64,000 nucleotides of DNA from Bradyrhizobium erythrophlei (GCA_900129675.1 FSRD01000001.1:1849501-1913500); one strand, 5' to 3'. Positions 1 to 12,565 are shown, numbered from the stretch's first letter. Made by a program: numbers and translations. The notes: generated from the letters alone by a model not told the origin.

Positions 1-785
1 GACAGCTGGACATGCTGATCTACAGCATGGCCGCTCCGGTCCGGACAGACCCGGACACCGGCAAGACCTATCGCTCGGCGATCAAACCACTGGGCGCTCC
101 CGTCGACATCAAGACTCTCAACACTGAAACCGGCGAGGTCTTTGAGACGACCATTGCGCCGGCGAGTGAGGATGAGGCGACCGCCACGGTGGCGGTCATG
201 GGCGGCGATGACTGGAAGCGCTGGATCGACCAACTCGCGGACGCTGGTGTCCTGGCGCCGGGCTTCCGGACGCTCAACTACACCTATATCGGCAGCGAAT
301 TGACCTGGCCTATCTACTGGAAAGGCACCCTGGGGCGCGCCAAAGTCGATCTCGACCGCAAGGCAGAAGAAATCCGCGGCCGGCTCGGCCAGGACGCTGC
401 CCGCGTGGTGGCGCTGAAGGCCGTGGTCACCCAGGCGAGTTCAGCCATTCCGGTGGTTCCGCTTTATGGGACGGTGCTGTTCAAGGTCATGAAGCAGCTC
501 CAGCTCCACGAAGGATGCATCGAACAGATCGATCGCCTTTTCCGCACGCGCCTTGGCGCGGGCGTCGAAGTCGATGAGGCCCAGCGCATTCGAGTCGACG
601 ACTGGGAGCTTTCGCCCGAAGTCCAGGCGGAGGTGTCGCGACGATGGCCTGTCCTTTCCACGGAAACGCTCGGCGAATTGGCGGACCTTCCAGAATACAG
701 GAGCCAGTTCCTTCGCCTGTTCGGATTTGGCATCGACGGCGTCGACTACTCACAGGACGTGGATCCCCGCGTCGTGCCAGATTAA
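1..785 (+). CDS. fabV: Enoyl-ACP/trans-2-enoyl-CoA reductase FabV, C-terminal part (5' end outside window)
   Basis: This NADH-dependent reductase does the last step of each fatty-acid elongation cycle. The reading frame is open to the left window edge, so the start codon and the Rossmann N-terminus are missing; about 260 of the usual ~400 residues are present. The family-typical YS.A.PVRTDP segment is near the visible start. The FabV active-site signature Y-x8-K is intact as YWKGTLGRAK (Tyr codon near 315, Lys near 342). QASSAIPVVPLY and LHEGCIEQI are also family-like. FabV enzymes are known to tolerate triclosan. The gene converges on the GST gene with a gap of about 47 bp. The identification is strong; whether it is the main enoyl reductase of this cell cannot be told. 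Confidence 0.93.
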   Translation, partial: QLDMLIYSMAAPVRTDPDTGKTYRSAIKPLGAPVDIKTLNTETGEVFETTIAPASEDEATATVAVMGGDDWKRWIDQLADAGVLAPGFRTLNYTYIGSELTWPIYWKGTLGRAKVDLDRKAEEIRGRLGQDAARVVALKAVVTQASSAIPVVPLYGTVLFKVMKQLQLHEGCIEQIDRLFRTRLGAGVEVDEAQRIRVDDWELSPEVQAEVSRRWPVLSTETLGELADLPEYRSQFLRLFGFGIDGVDYSQDVDPRVVPD

Positions 786-832
786 GCCGATCGGGAAACG
801 AGCCTTTCAGGCCTGCCGGGTGGAGGTTGGGC

Positions 833-1429
833 CTACCCCGCCGCGATCTTTTCCGCGCGCTGGAACGCCGGCCGCGCCATGCAGCGCGCGATATAGGCGT
901 CGAACGACGGCCGCGCCGGGATCATCTTGAACAGCCGGACCGCGAAATTCAGCCCCGAGCCGATCACGATATCGGCGGCCGAGAAGTTTTCGCCGAGGAT
1001 CCATGGCCCCTTCTGCAGCGCGTTGTCGAGCACGTCGATCACCCGCTGCGCGTCACCCCAGCCGGCCGCGACCGGGTTCATCTCGATCTTGGTCGCAAGC
1101 TGTACCATCGCGGGCTCGATGCAGCCTGGGCCGAAGAACAGCCAGTACAGGTATTTTGCGCGCAGGGGATCGCCGAGTGGCGGCGCCAGTTTCGCTTCGG
1201 GATAGCGCTCGGCAAGATAGGCGCAGATCGCGGCCGATTCCGCCAGCGTGGCGTCGCCGTCTTTCAGCGCCGGCACCTTCCCCATCGGATTGATTGCGAG
1301 ATATTCGATTCTTTTCTGCGCGCCGGTGGAGATGTCGGTCAGCACGCGCTCATAGGGCTGTCCGGTCTCTTCCATCAGCCACAGCGAAGAGAACGAGCGG
1401 GAGCGGGGCGACCAGTAGAGTTGCATCAT
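833..1429 (-). CDS. Glutathione S-transferase family protein
   Basis: About 198 residues with a thioredoxin-like N-terminal half (LYWSPRSRSF, then NPMGKVPAL and the ES-A-IC-YLAERYP glutathione-site segment) and an all-alpha C-terminal half with the FSAADI motif common to GST C-domains. It probably conjugates or reduces small electrophiles with glutathione in the cytoplasm; the substrate is unknown. I chose the ATG at 1429 over an upstream in-frame codon at 1453 because an AAGGA ribosome site lies about 7 nt before it. The stop of the upstream acetyltransferase gene overlaps this ATG, so the two are probably translationally coupled. Confidence 0.85.
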   Translation of the reverse strand: MMQLYWSPRSRSFSSLWLMEETGQPYERVLTDISTGAQKRIEYLAINPMGKVPALKDGDATLAESAAICAYLAERYPEAKLAPPLGDPLRAKYLYWLFFGPGCIEPAMVQLATKIEMNPVAAGWGDAQRVIDVLDNALQKGPWILGENFSAADIVIGSGLNFAVRLFKMIPARPSFDAYIARCMARPAFQRAEKIAAG

Positions 1430-1923
1430 GGTGCGATTCCTTCTTTCTTCCATCGATAATATTTCATGACAAATCCCGTCATCGGCTCGACCTGTTCCTT
1501 CTCGAACACAAAGCCTTCGCGCTCGTACCAGCGCCAGGCCTTTTCGTTTCCGCGCACACAGCGCAGCCAGATTTCATCCGGCAGTTGTTTTCGCGTAAAA
1601 GCCAGCAATTGCCGCCCGAGACTTTGGCCCTGATATTCCGGCGCCGCGAAGAGCTGGTCGAGATAGCGATCGCCGAGATGCAAGGCCAGCATCGCAGCCA
1701 GCGTGCCATTGTCGTCGGCGACGTAGAGGCTCCAGCCCTTTTCGATCTCCTGCGGCACGCGCGCCCGCAATTTTGCCAGCAGGAAATTGCTGGCGTCTTC
1801 GAGCCCGGTCGAAACCCAGCTGTTCATCCAGACGCGCGCGACCTCGTCATCTTCGTCGGCGCGGGCGGGGCGGATGGTTGGCGTCGGCATGGCGGGATCA
1901 CCCGTTTTGGAGAGCGATGACAT
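1426..1923 (-). CDS. GNAT family N-acetyltransferase
   Basis: A 165-residue single-domain GNAT protein. The acetyl-CoA pyrophosphate loop reads YQGQSLGRQLL (Q/R-x-x-G-x-G/A type), followed by the usual C-terminal NEKAWRWYEREGF helix-strand element. The acceptor substrate is not deducible. An in-frame ATG at 1890 (MPTPTIRPAR) may be the true start, since the conserved domain begins there; neither start has a convincing ribosome site. The stop codon overlaps the start of the GST gene (ATGA), pointing to a two-gene operon. Confidence 0.8.
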   Translation of the reverse strand: MSSLSKTGDPAMPTPTIRPARADEDDEVARVWMNSWVSTGLEDASNFLLAKLRARVPQEIEKGWSLYVADDNGTLAAMLALHLGDRYLDQLFAAPEYQGQSLGRQLLAFTRKQLPDEIWLRCVRGNEKAWRWYEREGFVFEKEQVEPMTGFVMKYYRWKKEGIAP

Positions 1924-2017
1924 CTACAGGATCGGGGAGGAAAAAGAAAAAGCCTCCGTGGTTTCTGACGGATTTTGTCGCGCTGGGCCGAGGTGGTGAA
2001 GTGGCGCGTGCAAGATC

Positions 2018-2146
2018 CTCGTGCCCCGGACGCGGCGCAGCGCGGAGCGGTGCGCCGCTGCGCCGGGGCCCATCTCACCAGTCGTCGTGTGGGTCCCGGC
2101 TCTGCGGTGCATCGTGAAGAACGCTGCACCGCGTCCGGGACACGAG
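2018..2146. repeat. Extragenic palindromic repeat, 129 bp
   Basis: The outer arms CTCGTGCCCCGGACGCGG and CCGCGTCCGGGACACGAG are near-perfect reverse complements separated by about 90 bp of further self-complementary sequence. It sits downstream of pnp and between minus-strand transcription units. The pattern resembles palindromic extragenic repeats that are numerous in Bradyrhizobium genomes; that family link is from memory. No coding function is supported. Confidence 0.7.
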
Positions 2147-2149
2147 ACA

Positions 2150-2179
2150 AACAAAAAGGGCGGCCTTTCGGCCGCCCTT
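2150..2179 (-). terminator. Intrinsic terminator of pnp
   Basis: Read on the minus strand, a perfect 10-bp stem (AAGGGCGGCC, loop GAAA, GGCCGCCCTT) is followed directly by a T-rich tract (TTTTTGTTTG). It lies about 24 nt after the pnp stop codon, so it is a textbook Rho-independent terminator ending the rpsO-pnp transcript. Confidence 0.93.
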
Positions 2180-2202
2180 CGTTATTCCGGCTCTGCCGAA
2201 AT

Positions 2203-4362
2203 CTACTCGCCGGCGGCTTCGCGCGGCGCCGAGGCTTCGGCGGCCTTCTGCTTGGCCTCGAGGTCTTCGCCGGTGGCCTGATCGACCACCTTCATCGACA
2301 GACGCGTCTTGCCGCGATCGTCGAAGCCGAGCAGCTTGACCTTGACCTTGTCGCCTTCCTTGACGACGTCGGAGGTCTTCTGCACGCGGCTGGACGCGAG
2401 CTGGCTGATGTGGACCAGGCCGTCCTTGGCGCCGAAGAAGTTCACGAAAGCGCCGAACTCCATCACCTTGACCACGGTGCCCTCGTAGATCTGGCCGATC
2501 TCCGGGTCGGAGGCGATCGACTTGATCCACTTGATCGCGGCCTTCATCGCCTCGCCGTCGTTGGAGGCGACCTTGACGGTGCCGTCGTCCTCGATGTTGA
2601 CCTTGGCTCCGGTCTTCTCGACGATCTCGCGGATCACCTTGCCGCCGGTGCCGATCACTTCACGGATCTTGTCGGTGGCGATCTTGAAGGTCTCGATGCG
2701 CGGCGCGTATTCGCCGAGCTCGGCGCGGGCATTGGTCAGCGCCTTCGACATTTCGCCGAGGATGTGGATACGCCCATCCTTGGCCTGGCCGAGCGCGACC
2801 TTCATGATCTCCTCGGTGATGCCCTCGATCTTGATGTCCATCTGCAGCGAGGTGATGCCCTGGTCGGTGCCGGCGACCTTGAAGTCCATGTCGCCGAGAT
2901 GATCCTCGTCGCCGAGGATGTCGGACAGAACCGCAAAGCGCGAACCTTCCAGGATCAGGCCCATCGCGATACCCGCGGTCGGCCGCTTCAGGGGAACGCC
3001 GGCATCCATCAGCGCCAGCGAAGCGCCGCAGACCGAAGCCATCGACGACGATCCGTTCGACTCGGTGATCTCCGAGACCACGCGCACCGTGTAGGGGAAT
3101 TCGTGGTGCGGCGGCAGGACCGGGTGGATCGCGCGCCAGGCGAGCTTGCCGTGGCCGATTTCACGCCGCTTGGTGCCGCCGAGACGTCCGGTTTCACCGA
3201 CCGAGTAGGGAGGGAAGTTGTAGTGCAGCAGGAACGTCTCTTTGTAGGTTCCCGACAGCGCGTCGATATACTGCTCGTCCTCACCGGTGCCGAGCGTGGT
3301 CACGACCATCGCCTGGGTTTCACCGCGGGTGAACAGCGCCGAACCATGCGCGCGGGGCAGCACGCCGACTTCGGCGACGATGTTGCGCACCGTCTTGGAG
3401 TCGCGGCCGTCGATGCGCTTGCCGGTATCGAGGATGTTCCAGCGGACGATCTTGGCTTCCAGTTCCTTGAACACGCCGGCGATGCGCAGCTTGTCGTATT
3501 TCGGCTCCTGCCCTTCCGGGAAGTAGTGCGCCATCACCTTTTCCTTGGCCTTGCCGACCGCGGCATAGCGGTCCTGCTTGACCGGGATCGCGTAGGCGGC
3601 GCGCAGATCCTGCTCGATCAGGCCGAGGATTTCCTTTTCCAGCGCGCTTTCGTCGACGATCTTGACTTCGCGCGGCTCCTTGGCGGCCTTCTCGGCCAGT
3701 TCGATGATCGCCTTGATCACCGGCTGGAAGTGGCGGTGGCCGAACATCACGGCGCCGAGCATGATGTCTTCGTTGAGCTCCTTGGCTTCCGATTCCACCA
3801 TCAGCACGGCGTCGGCGGTGCCGGCGACGACCAGATCAAGCTGGGTCTCGAGCATTTCGTCGAGCGTCGGGTTGAGCACGTATTCGTCGTTGGCGAAGCC
3901 GACGCGGGCAGCGCCGATCGGGCCCTTGAAGGGGGCGCCGGAAATCGTCAGCGCCGCGGAGGCGGCGACCAATGCGACGATATCGGGATCGTTCTCCATG
4001 TCGTGCGACAGCACGGTGACGATCACCTGGGTTTCGTTGCGCCAGCCGTCGACGAACAGCGGACGGATCGGGCGGTCGATCAGGCGGGAGACCAGCGTCT
4101 CCTTTTCGGTCGGACGCCCTTCGCGCTTGAAATAGCCGCCGGGAATGCGGCCCGCAGCGTAGGTCTTTTCCTGGTAGTCGACGGTCAGCGGCAGGAAGTC
4201 GACGCCCTCGCGCGGATTTTTCGCGGCGACGACGGTGGCGAGCACGATGGTCTCGCCATAGGTCGCCAGAACCGCGCCGTCGGCCTGACGGGCGATCTTT
4301 CCGGTTTCAAGCTTGAGGGGACGTCCACCCCAGTCGATCTCGACTGAATGAGAGTTAAACAT
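2203..4362 (-). CDS. pnp: Polyribonucleotide nucleotidyltransferase (PNPase)
   Basis: A 3'-5' phosphorolytic exoribonuclease that degrades mRNA in the cytoplasm, usually as a trimer and in degradosome-like complexes. The 719 residues show the full layout: two RNase PH domains (about 1-230 and 310-545) around an all-alpha linker, a KH domain with the GxxG loop IGTGGK (about residues 560-620), and an S1 domain ([18 protein letters not shown], about 625-695), then a short charged tail. The length is normal. It follows rpsO on the same strand after a 350-bp gap, the classic rpsO-pnp pair. The terminator at 2150-2179 ends the unit. Confidence 0.97.
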   Translation of the reverse strand: MFNSHSVEIDWGGRPLKLETGKIARQADGAVLATYGETIVLATVVAAKNPREGVDFLPLTVDYQEKTYAAGRIPGGYFKREGRPTEKETLVSRLIDRPIRPLFVDGWRNETQVIVTVLSHDMENDPDIVALVAASAALTISGAPFKGPIGAARVGFANDEYVLNPTLDEMLETQLDLVVAGTADAVLMVESEAKELNEDIMLGAVMFGHRHFQPVIKAIIELAEKAAKEPREVKIVDESALEKEILGLIEQDLRAAYAIPVKQDRYAAVGKAKEKVMAHYFPEGQEPKYDKLRIAGVFKELEAKIVRWNILDTGKRIDGRDSKTVRNIVAEVGVLPRAHGSALFTRGETQAMVVTTLGTGEDEQYIDALSGTYKETFLLHYNFPPYSVGETGRLGGTKRREIGHGKLAWRAIHPVLPPHHEFPYTVRVVSEITESNGSSSMASVCGASLALMDAGVPLKRPTAGIAMGLILEGSRFAVLSDILGDEDHLGDMDFKVAGTDQGITSLQMDIKIEGITEEIMKVALGQAKDGRIHILGEMSKALTNARAELGEYAPRIETFKIATDKIREVIGTGGKVIREIVEKTGAKVNIEDDGTVKVASNDGEAMKAAIKWIKSIASDPEIGQIYEGTVVKVMEFGAFVNFFGAKDGLVHISQLASSRVQKTSDVVKEGDKVKVKLLGFDDRGKTRLSMKVVDQATGEDLEAKQKAAEASAPREAAGE

Positions 4363-4571
4363 TGTGGTCTTCTTTCATGGGTTCGCGAAAGAACGAGCGC
4401 CTGAAACACAAAGACCATGCGCAAGATTGCGGGACGCTGATCGCAATACGAGATCAGCATTCGGCGATCCTGCCATGGTCTTTATATTTCGGATGGCAGC
4501 CATCCTCTCGGTCGTACGGGCACCTTGCCCGTTATGCCCAGCGGCCGGATTGCTGCTGGACGTCTATGTTT

Positions 4572-4623
4572 GAGCGCGATCTTTTCGGAAAACCGGTATC
4601 CGCTTTTCCGAAAATCGTGCTCT
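4572..4623. repeat. Intergenic palindrome (GATC...GGAAAACCGG...TTTTCCG type)
   Basis: The segment GAGCGCGATCTTTTCGGAAA is answered by TTTTCCGAAAATCGTGCTC, giving a long imperfect dyad. The same design, with different spacing, occurs at 29834-29882. It matches my memory of a dispersed Rhizobiales intergenic palindrome (RIME-like); the family name is uncertain. Confidence 0.6.
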
Positions 4624-4676
4624 TGCACATGATCGTCTTTCGAAAATCGAAAGTCCGGCTTTGCGGAAAATCATGC

Positions 4677-4701
4677 GAAAACGCGCGCCAGAAGCGCGCG
4701 T
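4677..4701 (-). terminator. Probable terminator of rpsO
   Basis: On the minus strand ACGCGCGC, a 5-nt loop, and GCGCGCGT form a perfect 8-bp stem followed by TTTTCGC, 11 nt after the rpsO stop. The short T tract suggests partial termination, which would still let some transcripts read into pnp. Confidence 0.7.
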
Positions 4702-4712
4702 GAACCAGGGTA

Positions 4713-4982
4713 TCAGCGACGAATGTTGTGCTTTTCGAGCAAGGCCTTGTAACGTGCCTCGTCCTTCCGCTTGATGTAATCGAGCAGGGAACGGCGTGTT
4801 GCGACCATTTTCAAAAGACCACGGCGTGAATGATTGTCTTTCACGTGGGACTTGAAATGTCCGGTGAGGTTGTTGATGCGTTCCGACAGGATCGCGACCT
4901 GAACCTCGGGCGAGCCGGTGTCGCCGGCCTTGTTGGCATTCGTCTTGATGACTTCCGCTTTGCGTTCTGCGGTAATCGACAT
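4713..4982 (-). CDS. rpsO: 30S ribosomal protein S15
   Basis: The 89 residues match S15 in length and sequence: SITAERK at the start, the [17 protein letters not shown] segment, HxKD-HSRRGLL--V--RR-LLDY (16S rRNA contact region) and the IRR end. It binds the central domain of 16S rRNA and is a primary assembly protein. The ATG at 4982 is preferred over an upstream in-frame TTG at 4988 because it gives the conserved N-terminus and has a GGAAG ribosome site. Only 2 nt separate it from the truB stop. Confidence 0.97.
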   Translation of the reverse strand: MSITAERKAEVIKTNANKAGDTGSPEVQVAILSERINNLTGHFKSHVKDNHSRRGLLKMVATRRSLLDYIKRKDEARYKALLEKHNIRR

Positions 4983-4984
4983 CG

Positions 4985-6100
4985 TCAAACACTTCCATTG
5001 TTGCGAGCCGAACTGGCAGTCAGTCCGGTCAGGTTGAACACGCGCTTGGGGATGAGTTCGCCATTGCCAATTTCGGCGAGGGCCAGAAGCCGGCCTGCCA
5101 CCGTGACATAGACTGTGCCGCTACTATTGGGCGCATCCCGTCCGCGCAACAAAACGGCCTGGCCCCGGTGGAGCCTTGCCGCATCAGCCCGTGTGACGGC
5201 CAGTGCCGGGATGTCGTCCAGCGCGGTCTCAACGGGCAATAGCGCGTCGGCGAGGCTGCCCTCGCCAGACGCGGCTCTATTGCACAAAGCCTCCAACTGT
5301 TCCAGCGGAATCATGTCTCGTTCGGTAAACGGACCGACTAGGGTCCGCCGCAACGCGCAGATATGGCCGAAACAGCCCAGAATCCGGCCGATATCGCGGG
5401 CCAGCGCCCGTACGTAGGTACCTTTTCCGCACTCAGCCTCGAACACGGACTGGCCGTTATCGCCATGTTCGACAAGGGTTAATTGGTGAATCTCGACCGG
5501 CCGCGGCTTCAACTCCACGGTCTCGCCGTCCCGCGCCAGATCGTAGGCGCGCTCGCCCTGGACCTTGATCGCCGAATATTGCGGCGGGATCTGCTCGATC
5601 AGGCCGGTGAATCGCGGCAGCAGGTCCCGGATCGCCTCCGCGGAGGGCCTGACTTCGCTGGTCTGGGTCACCCGTCCTTCGGTGTCGTCGGTATCGCGTT
5701 CCTCGCCCCAGGCCACCGTGAAGCGATAGCGCTTGCGGCCGTCCATCACGAAGGGAACCGTCTTGGTGGCCTCGCCGAGCGCGATCGGCAGGCCGCCGGA
5801 GGCGAGCGGATCGAGGGTGCCGGCGTGCCCGGCGCGTTTGGCGGAAAACAGCCGCTTCAAGACCGCGACCGCATGCGTCGAGGTCATGCCGATCGGCTTG
5901 TCGAGCACGACCCAGCCATGGACGTCGCGCTTGTCGCGGCGCGGCTGATTGTTCTGCCGCGGCTGCTTCTGGCGCGGGTCGTTGTTGCCGCGCCGCTGCT
6001 GCTCATCGCTGCGTGGTTCCTGAAAAATATTTTTCTGGACGTCGCTCGATTCAGCATTCGGCTGCTCGATCACGCTGTTTGCGGTGGTCACGATCATCAC
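4985..6100 (-). CDS. truB: tRNA pseudouridine(55) synthase
   Basis: Makes pseudouridine 55 in the T-loop of tRNAs. The catalytic block [12 protein letters not shown] is present with the nucleophilic Asp at residue 97, and [17 protein letters not shown] plus [15 protein letters not shown] follow as expected. The C-terminus carries a PUA-like segment. Unusual is a ~60-residue N-terminal extension rich in Gln, Arg, Asn and Asp before the domain begins at HGWVVLDKP; such tails occur in some alphaproteobacterial TruB proteins. The first ATG overlaps the rbfA stop (ATGA), indicating coupling. Confidence 0.95.
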   Translation of the reverse strand: MMIVTTANSVIEQPNAESSDVQKNIFQEPRSDEQQRRGNNDPRQKQPRQNNQPRRDKRDVHGWVVLDKPIGMTSTHAVAVLKRLFSAKRAGHAGTLDPLASGGLPIALGEATKTVPFVMDGRKRYRFTVAWGEERDTDDTEGRVTQTSEVRPSAEAIRDLLPRFTGLIEQIPPQYSAIKVQGERAYDLARDGETVELKPRPVEIHQLTLVEHGDNGQSVFEAECGKGTYVRALARDIGRILGCFGHICALRRTLVGPFTERDMIPLEQLEALCNRAASGEGSLADALLPVETALDDIPALAVTRADAARLHRGQAVLLRGRDAPNSSGTVYVTVAGRLLALAEIGNGELIPKRVFNLTGLTASSARNNGSV

Positions 6101-6510
6101 TTGTCGTCCGAATCGGGTGCGAGGTCCTTTTGCACCGCAGGTGTTCGCAGTAATTTCTCTATTCGTTCCGCTTCGTCGAATCGCTCATCGACGCGGAAGC
6201 GGATATCAGGGGAAAATTTCAGGTTAACGCGGTGCGCGATCTCGCCGCGCAAATACTTCTTGTTGCGCTCGAGGGCGGCGATCACGACATCGGTGTCGCG
6301 TCCGCCGAGCGGCATCACGTAAACCGTTGCGAGCTTCAGGTCCGGCGACATTCGCACCTCGGGAACGGTGATGATGTGGCCTTCAAGATCGGGATCGTGG
6401 ACGCTACCCTGCGACAGAATATCGGCGACGGCGTGGCGTACAGTCTCGCCGACGCGCAACTGACGTTGCGAGCCGCCGGGGGCGGAACTTTTCTGGTGAT
6501 GGCGGGGCAT
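6097..6510 (-). CDS. rbfA: 30S ribosome-binding factor A
   Basis: A small KH-like protein that matures the 5' end of 16S rRNA and helps cold adaptation. Family marks are [17 protein letters not shown] at the start, a VR-SPDLK-ATVYV central strand and [13 protein letters not shown] near the end. The ATG at 6510 (MPRHHQK) is chosen because it begins shortly before the conserved domain; an ATG 60 nt upstream would translate through the hairpin repeat at 6532-6553 and is unlikely. It overlaps truB by 4 nt and follows infB. Confidence 0.94.
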   Translation of the reverse strand: MPRHHQKSSAPGGSQRQLRVGETVRHAVADILSQGSVHDPDLEGHIITVPEVRMSPDLKLATVYVMPLGGRDTDVVIAALERNKKYLRGEIAHRVNLKFSPDIRFRVDERFDEAERIEKLLRTPAVQKDLAPDSDDK

Positions 6511-6531
6511 TCTCAAAATCCCAATGTATAC

Positions 6532-6553
6532 ATCACCCGCAAAAGCGGGTGAT
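6532..6553. repeat. Perfect hairpin in the infB-rbfA gap
   Basis: ATCACCCGC, loop AAAA, GCGGGTGAT: a perfect 9-bp stem with no T tract on either side. It lies between infB and rbfA in one operon, so it more likely stabilises or punctuates the mRNA than terminates it. The motif recurs widely in Bradyrhizobium-type intergenic DNA as far as I recall. Confidence 0.6.
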
Positions 6554-6657
6554 CCAGTATCCCTGACCAAAATCAGTTCGCTGACTAGTAGATGCTCCGC
6601 CTTCGCGGGGCACGCCGGTTCAGATTGAAAATCCCAGGCGCTCTGTAAGACTTGGAC

Positions 6658-9309
<2,652 letters not shown>

Positions 9310-9372
9310 TCAGCAGTCCTAATCTCGTTTGCTTGTGCGTATCCGCACAGTCGTTGAAGCAAGTCTTGTTAG

Positions 9373-10053
9373 TCAGAATTTCTGGCCGCTACCTTCGGTC
9401 TTGTCGTCATCGGCCAGCCGGTATCGGACCAGGATCTGGCAGCGCGACAGGAACGTCTTGCTCGCCGGGCCCGCGAGCAGGGCAGCATGTATCACATTTG
9501 ACCGGCCCAGTGCCAAATCCAATTCTGCCGAGGTCAAAACATTGACGATCGGGAAATCCGGCGATTCAGCAATATTTCCGGCCTTTTGCCGCACGATCGC
9601 GTCCAATTTGCGGATTCCGTCGGCCGCGCCGTCGGAAGCGTGGATCAGGGCCTGGGCCGCCCCTTGCGCAAGCAGGCCCTCGACCTTGGCAAAACCGGCG
9701 ACGACCTGACCGGCCTTGGCCGCCATGGCCAGCGCCTCGGTGACGCTGCGAATCAGCAAAATTTCGGTGTCCGAGGGAAGGCTCGGCGCGGCGCGAACGT
9801 CGCGCTTGAAACCCTTGCTAAACTGGTGACGCCGCACCGCTTCCGCAACGGTCCGGCGCGAGGCCGAAACCCACAGGCCGCGGCCGGGGAGCTTTCGCTT
9901 CAAATCCGGGATCACCTCGCCCGTCGGGGCGACCACGAACCGGATCAGTTCGTCGATTCCGCGCACCTCGCGGGTGACCGCGCACATCCGCATGGTCGCG
10001 GACCTGTCGGTCCGCGGTCCATTGTCGAGATCGGGGTCAGCCACGGCAAGCAT
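9373..10053 (-). CDS. YlxR/RnpM-family RNA-binding protein with C-terminal L7Ae-like domain
   Basis: The N-terminal ~85 residues are a YlxR (DUF448) domain: MRMCAVTRE, a RFVV strand, PDLKRKLPGRGLWV and a basic stretch. This is followed by an L7Ae/L30e-like half (roughly residues 95-190: LIRSVTEALAMAAKAGQVVAGFAKVE and a NVLTSAELDLALGRSNVIHAAL segment). Both domains bind RNA in known families. The gene sits between nusA and infB, the standard place; the two-domain form is common in alphaproteobacteria. The start at 10053 has a GGAG site about 11 nt away, so a nearby alternative start is possible. Confidence 0.88.
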   Translation of the reverse strand: MLAVADPDLDNGPRTDRSATMRMCAVTREVRGIDELIRFVVAPTGEVIPDLKRKLPGRGLWVSASRRTVAEAVRRHQFSKGFKRDVRAAPSLPSDTEILLIRSVTEALAMAAKAGQVVAGFAKVEGLLAQGAAQALIHASDGAADGIRKLDAIVRQKAGNIAESPDFPIVNVLTSAELDLALGRSNVIHAALLAGPASKTFLSRCQILVRYRLADDDKTEGSGQKF

Positions 10054-10068
10054 ACGCGGGGCATCTCC

Positions 10069-11682
10069 TTACGCCGTCAGGTCTTCGGGGGCTTCCGCCG
10101 CCTCGGACTGCTTGGCGAGGTCGGCCTCGGTGATCCAGCCGGCAATGACGCGGGCCTGCATGATCATGGCTTCCGCGTCGTCGCGCGAGATGTCGTTGGC
10201 GTCGAGAATGCCGGGATGCTTGGTCGGCTCGCTGCCTTCCTTGCGCTCGGTCCAGCCGACCAGATCGTCGGTGGCGCAGCCGGCCAGATCCTCGACGGTC
10301 TTGATGTCGTTCTCGCCGAACTTCACCAGCATCTTCGAGGTCACGCCGGGCACCGTCTTCAAAGCATCGTCCACACCAAGCTCCTTGCGTTTGTTTTCCA
10401 GCTCGGTTTCGAGCTGTTCCAGGTATTCTTTCGCCCTGTTCTGCAGTTCGTTGGCGGTTTCGTCGTCAAAACCCTCGATGCCGGCCAACTCCTTGATGTC
10501 GACCAGTGCGAGTTCCTCGACCGACGTAAAGCCTTCCGACGCCAGCAATTGGCCGACCACCTCGTCGACATTGAGCGCTTCCATGAACACCCGCGTCGAA
10601 TTCTCGAAATCGGCCTGGCGGCGCTCGGATTCTTCCTGCTCGGTGAGAATGTCGATGTCCCAGCCGGTCAGCTGCGAGGCAAGACGCACGTTCTGGCCCC
10701 GGCGGCCGATCGCCAGCGACAGCTGGTTATTGGTATCGGGCACCACCACCTCGATCCGCTCGCGCTCTTCGTCGATCACGACCTTGGCGACTTCGGCGGG
10801 CGCCAGCGCGTTGACGACAAAGGTCGCGATATCGGGCGACCACGGGATGATGTCGATCTTCTCGCCCTGCAATTCATTGACCACGGCCTGCACGCGCGAG
10901 CCGCGCATGCCGACGCAGGCGCCGACGGGATCGACCGAAGAATCCCGCGAAATCACCCCGATTTTCGCGCGCGAGCCGGGATCGCGGGCCACCGCCTTGA
11001 TCTCGACGATGCCGTCATAGATTTCCGGCACTTCCTGCGCAAACAGCTTTGCCATGAATTGCGGATGGGTGCGCGACAGGAAGATCTGCGGCCCGCGGGT
11101 TTCGCGGCGGACGTCGAAAATATAGGCGCGGACGCGGTCGCCGTTGCGGAACACCTCGCGCGGCAGCATCTCGTCGCGGCGCACGATGGCTTCGCCACGG
11201 CCGAGATCGACGATCACGCTGCCATATTCGACGCGCTTGACGATGCCGTTGACGATATCGCCGATGCGGTCCTTGAATTCCTGGTATTGCCGGTCGCGCT
11301 CGGCCTCGCGCACCTTCTGCACGATCACCTGCTTGGCGGATTGCGCGGCGATGCGGCCATATTCCAGCGGCGGCAGCGTATCGGCGATGGTGTCGCCGAC
11401 CTGGGCGCCCGGATTGGCGCGCTGCGCGTCCGCCAGCGAAATCTGGTTCGACGAGTTCTCGACCACGTCGACCACCAGCATGTGGCGCGACAGCCGGAGC
11501 TCGCCCTTCTTGGCGTCGATTTCGGCGTGAACGTCGGTCTCGCTGCCGTAACGGGCGCGGGCCGCTTTCGCGATGGCGTCTTCCATCGCAGCGATCACGA
11601 TGCCGCGGTCGATCGATTTTTCGCGGGCGACCGCGTCCGCGATCTGCAGCAGTTCAAGTTTGTTGGCGCTGACAGCTGCCAT
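10069..11682 (-). CDS. nusA: Transcription termination/antitermination factor NusA
   Basis: Binds RNA polymerase and controls pausing, termination and antitermination. The 537 residues show the N-terminal RNAP-binding domain, an S1 domain ([25 protein letters not shown]), two KH domains ([21 protein letters not shown] and [21 protein letters not shown]), and a C-terminal part with helix-hairpin-helix/acidic repeats ([34 protein letters not shown]). It is 3 nt downstream of rimP, in the rimP-nusA operon. Confidence 0.97.
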   Translation of the reverse strand: MAAVSANKLELLQIADAVAREKSIDRGIVIAAMEDAIAKAARARYGSETDVHAEIDAKKGELRLSRHMLVVDVVENSSNQISLADAQRANPGAQVGDTIADTLPPLEYGRIAAQSAKQVIVQKVREAERDRQYQEFKDRIGDIVNGIVKRVEYGSVIVDLGRGEAIVRRDEMLPREVFRNGDRVRAYIFDVRRETRGPQIFLSRTHPQFMAKLFAQEVPEIYDGIVEIKAVARDPGSRAKIGVISRDSSVDPVGACVGMRGSRVQAVVNELQGEKIDIIPWSPDIATFVVNALAPAEVAKVVIDEERERIEVVVPDTNNQLSLAIGRRGQNVRLASQLTGWDIDILTEQEESERRQADFENSTRVFMEALNVDEVVGQLLASEGFTSVEELALVDIKELAGIEGFDDETANELQNRAKEYLEQLETELENKRKELGVDDALKTVPGVTSKMLVKFGENDIKTVEDLAGCATDDLVGWTERKEGSEPTKHPGILDANDISRDDAEAMIMQARVIAGWITEADLAKQSEAAEAPEDLTA

Positions 11683-11685
11683 GGC

Positions 11686-12450
11686 TCAGTCTCCTTCGCT
11701 GGGATCGAATTCGCCGCCGGGCAATCCTTGCGCGGCGAGGCGGTGCTTCTTGGTATTCTTCGGCAACGGCTTCTTCGGCAATTTCGGCTTCGGCTTGTTG
11801 CTCTTCGCCGGGTCGCTTTTCCTGGCATGCGGCGGGGGCGGCGGCGCCAGCCCGAGATTCTGCTTGAGCTCGCGCTCGGCTGCCTTGCCGCGCCGCATCG
11901 ATTCGGCGACCAGTTCGTCGGTCAGCACCAGTCTCGCATCGGCGATGTCTTCCATCACCAAAAGGACATCGGCATCTTCGTCCGCGCGCGGGTCATCGCG
12001 ATGCAGCCGCACCGCATCGCCCTCGACACCGGCGAGGATGCCGCGGAACCGCTTGCGGCCCTGATGGGCGACCGCCATCTCGACCTTCACGAGATGGCCG
12101 GCATAGCGCTCGAAATCCGTACGCCGCACCAGCGGGCGGTCGATGCCCGGCGACGAGATCTCCAGCCGATAGGCCTTCTCGATCGGATCGGCGACGTCGA
12201 GCACCGGCGATAGCGCCCGCGAAATAGCCTCGCAATCCTCGATCTGCATGGTTCCGTCGGGCCGTTCCGCCATGATCTGGACCGTGCAGCCGGATTCGGC
12301 GGATATCTTGATCCGCACCAGCCTGTAGCCCATGCCCTGCAGCACCGGCCCGGCGACCGCCGACACGCGCGCGGCCAAGCCCGGCTCGACCACGAGACGG
12401 GGCTCGGCAAGCAGGTCTAGGTCCACGGAACCAGTCGTCGGATCGGTCAT
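11686..12450 (-). CDS. rimP: Ribosome maturation factor RimP
   Basis: Needed for 30S subunit assembly. The core has the family features: [45 protein letters not shown] followed by [32 protein letters not shown]. An added ~60-residue tail rich in Pro and Lys follows the Sm-like C-domain. The ATG at 12450 (MTDPTTG) is preferred; the frame is open another 57 codons upstream but those codons run across strong hairpins of the leader and do not look coding. First gene of the rimP-nusA-ylxR-infB-rbfA-truB-rpsO chain. Confidence 0.92.
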   Translation of the reverse strand: MTDPTTGSVDLDLLAEPRLVVEPGLAARVSAVAGPVLQGMGYRLVRIKISAESGCTVQIMAERPDGTMQIEDCEAISRALSPVLDVADPIEKAYRLEISSPGIDRPLVRRTDFERYAGHLVKVEMAVAHQGRKRFRGILAGVEGDAVRLHRDDPRADEDADVLLVMEDIADARLVLTDELVAESMRRGKAAERELKQNLGLAPPPPPHARKSDPAKSNKPKPKLPKKPLPKNTKKHRLAAQGLPGGEFDPSEGD

Positions 12451-12517
12451 ATCCAGGGTCAAAAGCGTCTTACATGCATGGGTCGAAGCCGGGCCTTCAC
12501 TGCGATCCGGCCGGTTC

Positions 12518-12561
12518 CCTGAACCGGGCCCGCCGCCCGTTACGGGCTGGGCTCGTTCAGG
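12518..12561 (-). promoter_or_regulatory. Second stem-loop of the rimP leader
   Basis: CCTGAAC (12518-12524) pairs with GTTCAGG (12555-12561), and inside it GCCC (12535-12538) pairs with GGGC (12544-12547) across the loop GTTAC. On the minus-strand transcript this stem lies immediately after the terminator-like hairpin at 12566-12596 and before rimP. A regulatory role is an inference from position. Confidence 0.45.
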
Positions 12562-12565
12562 TAAT

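Larger units (their letters stand above)
4363..4712. other. rpsO-pnp intergenic region (pnp leader)
   Basis: 350 bp without a credible gene. It holds the rpsO terminator hairpin at its right end, a rhizobial-type palindrome at 4572-4623, and the pnp 5' leader. In many bacteria the pnp leader is cleaved by RNase III and bound by PNPase as autoregulation; the self-complementary stretches here would be compatible with that, but I cannot prove such a structure by eye. Confidence 0.5.

Noticed and set aside
1975..4347. 790-codon open frame on the plus strand
   Set aside because: It is the antisense shadow of pnp; its composition is unlike a real protein and pnp is beyond doubt.
9586..12213. 875-codon plus-strand open frame
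   Set aside because: Antisense to ylxR, nusA and rimP, all clearly real.
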